A stretch of 6,071 bases of DNA from Solobacterium sp. (GTDB lineage: Bacteria; Bacillota_I; Bacilli_A; Erysipelotrichales; Erysipelotrichaceae). The stretch lies in NCBI GenBank assembly GCA_016280695.1, contig JAEEHG010000127.1:1-6071 (forward strand). Direction: 5' to 3'. Every line of letters starts with the position of its first letter. Position 1 is the first letter of the stretch. A model generated the notes under the pieces. It saw only the letters and a list, made by a program, of their open reading frames with translations, did no database searches and was not told the origin of the DNA. Below, piece after piece: positions 1 to 4,301 of the stretch. The position numbers and the translations under genes are program-made.

Positions 1-366
1 CTGCTGGAATCGGCGGAATTTGTCGGCAACTATTACGGCACTCCGCTCAAGAGCGTCGAAAAGCTCCGAAACGAGGGCAAGAACGTTCTACTGGAAATCG
101 AAGTGGAAGGCTGTAAACAGGTGTGTGAGAAGGTTCCCGAGGCGGTTACGATTTACATTGTCCCGCCCAGCATGGAAGAACTGGAACGGCGGATCCGCGG
201 GCGCAGCACGGAACCGGAAGAGATCGTTCAGCAGCGGCTGGCCAAGGCGGCCCGTGAACTGACGATGGTCGGGCACTACAAATATGTGGTCTGCAACGAT
301 GATGTCAAGCTGGCAGCGGATATCATCCGGGTAATTATCAAGAGACATATGGAACTGGACGCATAA
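1..366 (+). CDS. gmk: Guanylate kinase, C-terminal part (5' end outside window)
   Basis: Guanylate kinase phosphorylates GMP (or dGMP) to GDP with ATP in the cytoplasm, an essential step of purine nucleotide supply. The open frame runs from base 1 to the TAA at 364-366 and gives 121 residues. The family is about 200 residues long, so the N-terminal P-loop and the start are missing. The visible part begins in the GMP-binding region with the hallmark FVGNYYGTPL, where the two tyrosines belong to the GMP-binding site. It continues with the conserved strand NVLLEIEVEG, then PPSMEELERRIRGR of the lid region, then RLAKAARE and YVVCNDD near the C-terminus. These blocks occur in the family order without interruption, so identification is secure. 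In-frame ATG codons inside the window, such as 103, are internal methionines. The gene ends in a terminator, so it closes its transcription unit. Confidence 0.96.
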   Translation: MLESAEFVGNYYGTPLKSVEKLRNEGKNVLLEIEVEGCKQVCEKVPEAVTIYIVPPSMEELERRIRGRSTEPEEIVQQRLAKAARELTMVGHYKYVVCNDDVKLAADIIRVIIKRHMELDA

Positions 367-380
367 TCCGGTTCTTTTTT
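352..380 (+). terminator. Intrinsic terminator of gmk, overlapping its stop codon
   Basis: Bases 352-359 pair with 367-374 (8 bp, one U.G wobble at 356/370). The loop is 7 nt (360-366), and six T residues follow at 375-380. The 5' arm lies in the last gmk codons, and the TAA stop occupies the 3' half of the loop. The stem is only moderately GC-rich, so read-through into the next gene is possible. Confidence 0.7.
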
Positions 381-384
381 GTAC

Positions 385-390
385 TATAAT
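385..390 (+). promoter_or_regulatory. -10 box of a promoter for the YkvA/C26 pair
   Basis: A perfect TATAAT lies at 385-390, just after the gmk terminator and 26 bases before the start codon at 417. No good -35 hexamer sits 16-18 bases upstream; that stretch is the gmk stop region. No exact TGN extension is present either. The promoter is therefore inferred from the -10 box and its position between a terminator and a strong ribosome binding site (GGGAGGA at 404-410, 6 nt before ATG). Confidence 0.5.
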
Positions 391-416
391 AAATCCATAA
401 AAAGGGAGGAACTCAC

Positions 417-830
417 ATGGAACAAATCGTCAGTATCGATAAAGCCAAAGCAGTCATTGACAGCGGCATCGATCAGGCTCAGGAAATCATCAAGAATAAT
501 GAAGAGCTGAATGAACTCGTAACCAAGGTGCAGGCGACCGTCAAAAACACCCCGGTGCTCGGGGATGCGGTTGCGGATCTGCCCGTCATGGTGTCAATGG
601 TCAGAAGCTACGCGGCCAAGGAATACACTGTGGTCTCGCCGAAGGTGATCGCGGCGCTGGTCAGCACCTTCCTGTATCTGGTGAAGCGGAAGGACCTGAT
701 TCCGGACAATATTCCGATTCTCGGTCATCTGGATGACATTGCCATTGCGGCTGTCGCCCTGAAGCTGAGCGAACCGGAACTGAAGGCATTCCGTGAATGG
801 CAGGATGCCAAAAAGGCAGAAGAAGCATAA
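417..830 (+). CDS. YkvA-like protein with a DUF1232 domain
   Basis: This small protein of 137 residues has unknown biochemical function. The DUF1232 signature covers about residues 72-112: SPKVIAALVSTFLYLV, then DLIPD (93-97), IPILG (99-103) and LDD (105-107). DUF1232/YkvA proteins are small and widespread in bacteria, often weakly hydrophobic around this motif, and without a settled role. The first 70 residues have no family match that I recognise. They are rich in E, K, N and I and look helical (for example QAQEIIKNNEELNELV). The C-terminus is charged (EWQDAKKAEEA). I see no signal peptide; the only hydrophobic stretch, around 76-90, is short. The start is fixed by GGGAGGA six bases upstream. 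The next gene begins 24 bases after the stop, so the two are probably co-transcribed, but this suggests no clear joint function. Confidence 0.82.
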   Translation: MEQIVSIDKAKAVIDSGIDQAQEIIKNNEELNELVTKVQATVKNTPVLGDAVADLPVMVSMVRSYAAKEYTVVSPKVIAALVSTFLYLVKRKDLIPDNIPILGHLDDIAIAAVALKLSEPELKAFREWQDAKKAEEA

Positions 831-854
831 TTATCATAGAAAGAAGAAGGGGAT

Positions 855-1598
855 ATGAGAAAACCGATTATTGCTGTTACACCCGACAAAACCCCCGTTG
901 ACATTCCCAATGTTATTTCTGGAACCAGGGTGGGGTCATACAACTGGTCACTGGACTGGCTGAGCCGGAACGGGGCCATCCCGGTCGTGCCGGATTTTCT
1001 GAACGATGAAGACGCTGAAGAAGTCATGAAACATATGGACGGCCTGCTGATGACCGGCGGCGCTGATGTTTCGCCGGCCCTCTACGGTGAGGAAACACTG
1101 CCGTTCTGTCAGGCAACGCAGCCGGACCGCGACGCATCGGACCTGGCGCTTCTCAAGGCGGCGCTGAAACTGAACAAGCCGGTTATCCTGGTCTGCCGCA
1201 GCAGCCAGATGGGCAATGTATATTTCGGCGGCACGCTCTACCAGGATATCAAGTCCCAGTATGAAACGGATATCACCCATCCTGATCTTCCTTCGATTCA
1301 GACAGAGGAATCCCATGAGATCGATGTGGTTCCGGGTTCACCGCTGGCAGATGTCATGGGCGGGGAACTGCACTTCAGTATTAATTCATCACACCATCAG
1401 GCAGTCAAGGATCCGGGACCGGATGTCATCGTGCAGGCCCGCGCTACCGACGGCATTGTCGAAAGCTGGTATGTGGATGACGGGGTCAACTATATCAGGG
1501 CATACCAGTGGCATCCGGAAATGCAGAAGCCGAACAAACACGAACAGGCAATCATGGATGATTTCCTGAAGGCAGTCCGCGAACGAATGAACGGATAA
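855..1598 (+). CDS. Peptidase C26 family hydrolase (class I glutamine amidotransferase-like, PuuD type)
   Basis: The 247-residue protein belongs to the gamma-glutamyl hydrolase-like branch of class I amidotransferases. The best known relative, PuuD, hydrolyses gamma-glutamyl-GABA in putrescine breakdown. Family blocks in order are KPIIAVTPD at the N-terminus, DGLLMTGGADVSPALYGEE (62-80), DRD (91-93), the nucleophile region VCRSSQMGNVYFGGTLYQDI with Cys114, NSSHHQAV (177-184), ATDGIVES (197-204) and QWHPE (218-222) with His220 and Glu222. The Cys-His-Glu triad is therefore complete. The nucleophile elbow is odd: relatives usually read GICRG, whereas this reads LVCRS, so both small flanking glycines are replaced. 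The length is normal for the family and the frame is unbroken. The start is supported by the purine-rich AAGAAGGG just upstream, although its spacing is short, and by the family's typical N-terminus. No polyamine genes are nearby, so the substrate is unknown. Confidence 0.85.
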   Translation: MRKPIIAVTPDKTPVDIPNVISGTRVGSYNWSLDWLSRNGAIPVVPDFLNDEDAEEVMKHMDGLLMTGGADVSPALYGEETLPFCQATQPDRDASDLALLKAALKLNKPVILVCRSSQMGNVYFGGTLYQDIKSQYETDITHPDLPSIQTEESHEIDVVPGSPLADVMGGELHFSINSSHHQAVKDPGPDVIVQARATDGIVESWYVDDGVNYIRAYQWHPEMQKPNKHEQAIMDDFLKAVRERMNG

Positions 1599-1602
1599 CA
1601 GG

Positions 1603-1632
1603 AAGACACCGGGTTATACCGGTGTCTTTTTT
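1603..1632 (+). terminator. Intrinsic terminator of the YkvA/C26 unit
   Basis: A 10-bp perfect stem pairs 1603-1612 with 1619-1628 around a 6-nt loop (gttata), with a T run over 1627-1632. It starts four bases after the stop codon of the C26 gene. Confidence 0.93.
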
Positions 1633-1646
1633 GCGTTTGGGATAAT

Positions 1647-1675
1647 AAAAACCAGCCGGATGATACCGGCTGGTT
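1647..1675 (-). terminator. Intrinsic terminator of rpsD
   Basis: Read on the minus strand, 1675-1666 pairs with 1659-1650 (10 bp, no mismatch) around a 6-nt loop. A T run follows, seen as the A run at 1647-1651 on the plus strand. It lies 14 bases past the rpsD stop. With the plus-strand terminator at 1603-1632 it forms a back-to-back pair insulating two convergent units. Confidence 0.92.
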
Positions 1676-1689
1676 CCTGTTGCCCAGAA

Positions 1690-2292
1690 CTATCTGTTGT
1701 AGTATTCAACGATCAGGGATTCGTTAATCTCCTGGTTCAGTTCACTGCGTTCCGGAACCCGGACATAAGTGCCTTTCTTGTTTTCCTTGTCGACTTCGAC
1801 GAAAGCCGGAGCGGCAATGTTGGATTCCAGGGATTCGGCGATGGCCTTCATGTTGCGGGCTTCCTCACGGACAGCAATGACAGAACCCGGCTTGATCTGC
1901 GCGGACGGGATGTCCAGCTTTCTGCCGTTTACTTCAATGTGGCCGTGGGTAACCAGCTGCCGGGCAGCCTTGCGGGTTCTGGCGAAGCCCATGCGGTAGA
2001 CGATGTTGTCCAGCCGGGATTCGAGCAGGACCAGGAAGTTGTAACCGGCCATGCCTTCCATCTTGGAAGCCTTTTCGAAAGTGTTGTAGAACTGACGTTC
2101 ATTGATTCCGTACATGTTGCGGACTCTCTGCTTTTCCCGCAGCTGAGTGCCGTAACCGCTGAGCTTGATGCGCTTTGTCGGGCCATGCTGGCCGGGAGCA
2201 TAAGTGCGCTTCTTGAGCTCCTCACCGGTTTCCAGGACAGAGAAGCTCAGACGTCTGGCTTTCTTCCATACCGGTCCTGTGTAACGTGCCAT
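1690..2292 (-). CDS. rpsD: 30S ribosomal protein S4 (zinc-free form)
   Basis: S4 is a primary binder of 16S rRNA that nucleates assembly of the 30S body. It contacts the junction of helices 3, 4, 16, 17 and 18 and helps control decoding accuracy. The 200-residue product has the usual bacterial length. It opens with [18 protein letters not shown], continues with YAPGQHGP and [18 protein letters not shown], and then has the S4 RNA-binding domain at about 93-155 ([32 protein letters not shown], split across the fold's two helices). It ends in the conserved [12 protein letters not shown]. The four cysteines of zinc-binding S4 are absent, as is common in Bacillota. The ATG is set by AAGGAGGA eight bases upstream. 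The gene stands alone on the minus strand with its own promoter, long leader and terminator. That layout fits the autogenous control known for B. subtilis rpsD. Confidence 0.98.
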   Translation of the reverse strand: MARYTGPVWKKARRLSFSVLETGEELKKRTYAPGQHGPTKRIKLSGYGTQLREKQRVRNMYGINERQFYNTFEKASKMEGMAGYNFLVLLESRLDNIVYRMGFARTRKAARQLVTHGHIEVNGRKLDIPSAQIKPGSVIAVREEARNMKAIAESLESNIAAPAFVEVDKENKKGTYVRVPERSELNQEINESLIVEYYNR

Positions 2293-2468
2293 GTTTTGTT
2301 TCCTCCTTGTTTACATGAACGGCTGAGAAACAATAACAGGTGCAGATCACCGATGCAGGGTGTTGCTATAGGGCCGGTTCGCTTATTGCAGCAAGTTACT
2401 GCGGCTGCAGGATTCCTCCTGTTAGCAACGCCTGGTGCATGACTCTGCATGCTGCCATTATTTGACGC
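2293..2468 (-). ncRNA. rpsD 5' leader, probable S4-binding autoregulatory RNA
   Basis: About 175 nt lie between the expected transcription start (near 2468) and the rpsD start codon. Pairings visible on the minus-strand RNA are: 2450-2445 with 2358-2353 (6 bp); 2429-2423 with 2368-2362 (7 bp, closing a large domain); a hairpin 2421-2417 with 2412-2408 closed by a GGAA (GNRA) tetraloop; and smaller pairings around 2408-2388. The segment 2408-2396 reads GCAGCCGCAGUAA, one mismatch from the 530 loop of 16S rRNA. The rpsD ribosome binding site AAGGAGGA is at 2308-2301. In B. subtilis the rpsD leader is known to bind S4 and repress its own gene; I infer the same here from position, length and structure. 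The folding was done by eye. Confidence 0.75.
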
Positions 2469-2474
2469 TTGATT

Positions 2475-2503
2475 ACTATAGCAAAACACCTAATTAAAGT
2501 CAA
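2475..2503 (-). promoter_or_regulatory. rpsD promoter (SigA-type)
   Basis: On the minus strand a TTGACT -35 (2503-2498) is followed after exactly 17 bases by a TATAGT -10 (2480-2475). The -10 is extended by TGC immediately upstream. This is close to the vegetative consensus, as expected for a ribosomal protein gene. Transcription should start near 2468. Confidence 0.85.
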
Positions 2504-2512
2504 TTGAAAACC

Positions 2513-2541
2513 GTGTCAAGGCACAAGGTTTATGGTACAAT
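2513..2541 (+). promoter_or_regulatory. Probable ezrA operon promoter (extended -10)
   Basis: TACAAT at 2536-2541 is preceded by TGG, giving an extended -10. The -35 position at 17-base spacing (2513-2518, GTGTCA) is poor, so recognition would rely on the extended -10. The expected start near 2548 leaves a leader of only about 23 nt before the ATG at 2571. It lies head to head with the rpsD promoter. Confidence 0.6.
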
Positions 2542-2558
2542 AAGGCCGCATACGTTTG

Positions 2559-2565
2559 AGAGGGA
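2559..2565 (+). promoter_or_regulatory. Ribosome binding site that sets the ezrA start
   Basis: AGAGGGA at 2559-2565 lies five bases before ATG 2571. It favours that ATG over the in-frame TTG at 2556, whose only upstream purine tract (AAGG at 2542-2545) would fall outside the predicted transcript. Confidence 0.7.
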
Positions 2566-2570
2566 TCGTC

Positions 2571-4301
2571 ATGGAGAATGTCTTGAAAATACTGTCTGAT
2601 ATCCGGGTGATTATTTTTATTGCCGTCATTATAGTTCTGCTTCTGGTCTGGTTTCTGATCCAGCGGGGGAAAACCGGCAGTTACCGCCGGCAGCTTGAAG
2701 CACTGGAAGTCCGGTATAATTCCCTGAAAAGTGAACCGCTGTCGTTCAAACTGAACAAGGCGGACGCAATCAGCCGCATTGATCCGGAAGTCAGGGAACA
2801 GATTATTCAGACCAAGGACGATTTTGAAAAGGCCCAGGCCAACCTGAAACAGATCGGCCAGGCCCTGGCGGATACCGAGGATGAGATCCTGGTCGGCAAG
2901 CTGAAGCAGGCCAAGCAGGATCTGGAAGACCTGGAAGCCAGCGTGAGCCTCGGGGAAGTGCAGGTCGGCAAACTCAAGAGTTTCCTGGACGGCATTCTCG
3001 AAAAGGAAACCGAGCAGCGGGAAAGAGTCAATGGACAGAAGGCAAGATTCCGGGCGCTGAAGGAAGAAGCCCAGAGCAACAGTTCGCAGCTTTCCTATAT
3101 CTGGCCGACCATCGAACAGCTGACATCGGAAAACGAACGGATGTTCTCCTCATACGAAGAATGGAGTTATGCCAATGATTTCGAAAAGGCCAGTGCCCAG
3201 CTGGATGAAATCGACGGCGCCCTGGACCGTATGGATACCATGATCCACTCGCTGCCGGAACTGCTCAGTGCAGCCCGCGGTGTTGTCCCGGGCATGATCG
3301 AAGCAGTGCGCAATGACAGCACGGCGGCCAGGAACCACGGCGTCTATCTCGATCATCTGCATATCGAGAACAACCTGACGCTGATCACCGGCGGTCTCAA
3401 GGATGATCTGTCCCGTCTCAAGAGCGGGGATACGTCAGATGTGGCAGCCCATATTCAGGATTACAAGCAGCGTCTGGTCCAGCTGGGTGATGAAGTCCGG
3501 CGGGAGACCGAGAGTTATGATGAACTGAAGAAGCTGCAGGAAGAAACCGACCGTTCCATTCAGGAATGCACAAAGGATATCGAATATATCCGGGATAAGT
3601 ATGCCCGTATTTCCTCACGGTTCGGACTGACCGGCATGAGTGAGAGAATTGCCGAACAGGCAAAGAACCTGCAGGATGCGATTGCGTCCAGACCGGATAT
3701 GGAAAAGAAGATCGACAGCATGGAGATTCCGGCTTCCGGCCTGGTCGTGGCCGTGCGGGAACTGAATGCCCGGCTGGGCCAGTGTGAAAGCGATATCCGG
3801 GCGATGAAAACCGAGATCGACGGGGTCAGTGATGATGAAGACAGAGCCAAGAAACAGCTGCTGAAGCTGCAGGTCATCATGAACCAGATGCAGGTCAAGA
3901 TCCGCAAGTACAAGCTGCCGTCCATCTCCGAGCAGTATGAAGAGGACATGGTAAAGGCAGACAAATACATTGCCAGCCTGGAGCAGCTGCTGGAGGAAAC
4001 TCCGCTTAATATCCAGGAACTCAATACAACCCTGAAAGAAGCGATCGACTTCATCTACAAGCTCTACAACAATGTCAACAACATGGTCGCAACTGTCATC
4101 ATGGTGGAAAATACCATTGTCTTCGGCAACCGGTACCGTTCCACCTATGCGGATATCGATTCCGAACTGACCCGTTCCGAACTGAGCTTCCGCAACGGTG
4201 AGTATACCCAGGCCCTGACGATTGCCATTGCGACAATCGAGAAGATCCACCCGGGGAACTACGAGAATATGATCAAGGAGAATGCCAAGAGTGCAGCCTA
4301 G
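2571..4301 (+). CDS. ezrA: Septation ring formation regulator EzrA
   Basis: EzrA is a membrane-anchored protein that limits FtsZ ring formation to midcell and helps link the divisome to wall synthesis. From ATG 2571 the product has 576 residues (B. subtilis EzrA is about 560). Residues 13-30 form one transmembrane helix (VIIFIAVIIVLLLVWFLI) followed by basic residues, which fits an outside N-terminus and a cytoplasmic body. The rest is a long chain of spectrin-like helical and coiled-coil repeats, rich in E, K, Q and L. They include EEWSYANDFEKASAQLDEI, matching the ANDF/Y-x-KA repeats of the family. The C-terminal block FGNRYRS (about 518-524), then SFRNGEYTQALTIAIATIEKIHPG, is diagnostic. 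The so-called QNR patch has NR but valine where glutamine is usual. The last 11 to 20 bases overlap the next gene, so it heads a coupled ezrA-desulfurase-thiI unit. Confidence 0.93.
   Translation: MENVLKILSDIRVIIFIAVIIVLLLVWFLIQRGKTGSYRRQLEALEVRYNSLKSEPLSFKLNKADAISRIDPEVREQIIQTKDDFEKAQANLKQIGQALADTEDEILVGKLKQAKQDLEDLEASVSLGEVQVGKLKSFLDGILEKETEQRERVNGQKARFRALKEEAQSNSSQLSYIWPTIEQLTSENERMFSSYEEWSYANDFEKASAQLDEIDGALDRMDTMIHSLPELLSAARGVVPGMIEAVRNDSTAARNHGVYLDHLHIENNLTLITGGLKDDLSRLKSGDTSDVAAHIQDYKQRLVQLGDEVRRETESYDELKKLQEETDRSIQECTKDIEYIRDKYARISSRFGLTGMSERIAEQAKNLQDAIASRPDMEKKIDSMEIPASGLVVAVRELNARLGQCESDIRAMKTEIDGVSDDEDRAKKQLLKLQVIMNQMQVKIRKYKLPSISEQYEEDMVKADKYIASLEQLLEETPLNIQELNTTLKEAIDFIYKLYNNVNNMVATVIMVENTIVFGNRYRSTYADIDSELTRSELSFRNGEYTQALTIAIATIEKIHPGNYENMIKENAKSAA
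4275..4280 (+). promoter_or_regulatory. Ribosome binding site deciding the desulfurase start
   Basis: AAGGAG at 4275-4280 lies inside the end of ezrA. It is only one base before ATG 4282, too close for good initiation. It is ten bases before GTG 4291, which is workable, so it favours GTG 4291 as the desulfurase start. Confidence 0.5.

Noticed and set aside
1180..1230. Frameshift or sequencing error around the C26 cysteine
   Set aside because: The reading frame stays open and conserved family blocks flank the site on both sides in the same frame, so the changes look like substitutions.
1603..1675. One shared bidirectional terminator between the C26 gene and rpsD
   Set aside because: Two separate hairpins exist, each with its T run on only one strand, so these are two one-way terminators.
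1660..2442. Long plus-strand open frame (260 codons) across rpsD
   Set aside because: It is antisense to the fully conserved S4 gene, starts inside the terminator hairpin, has no recognisable domain and is explained by biased codon use on the other strand.
2396..2458. Possible 20-codon upstream open frame in the rpsD leader (ATG at 2458, stop at 2396)
   Set aside because: There is no Shine-Dalgarno before the ATG, and the segment is better explained as structured regulatory RNA. Its stop codon falls inside the 530-loop-like motif.
2293..2468. T-box or metabolite riboswitch in the leader
   Set aside because: There is no T-box AGGGTGG-type core and no intrinsic terminator in the leader, and the downstream gene is a ribosomal protein, so an S4 autoregulatory leader is the better fit.
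2514..2519. Perfect TTGACA on the minus strand upstream of the rpsD promoter
   Set aside because: At 17-base spacing the -10 would be TAATTA, a poor match. The only decent -10 (TTTAAT) is at 15 bases. It could be a weak tandem promoter but is not supported over the main one.
2556..2570. TTG start for ezrA adding five residues
   Set aside because: ATG 2571 has a well-placed AGAGGGA. The TTG has no site inside the predicted transcript and would begin only about eight bases from the transcription start.
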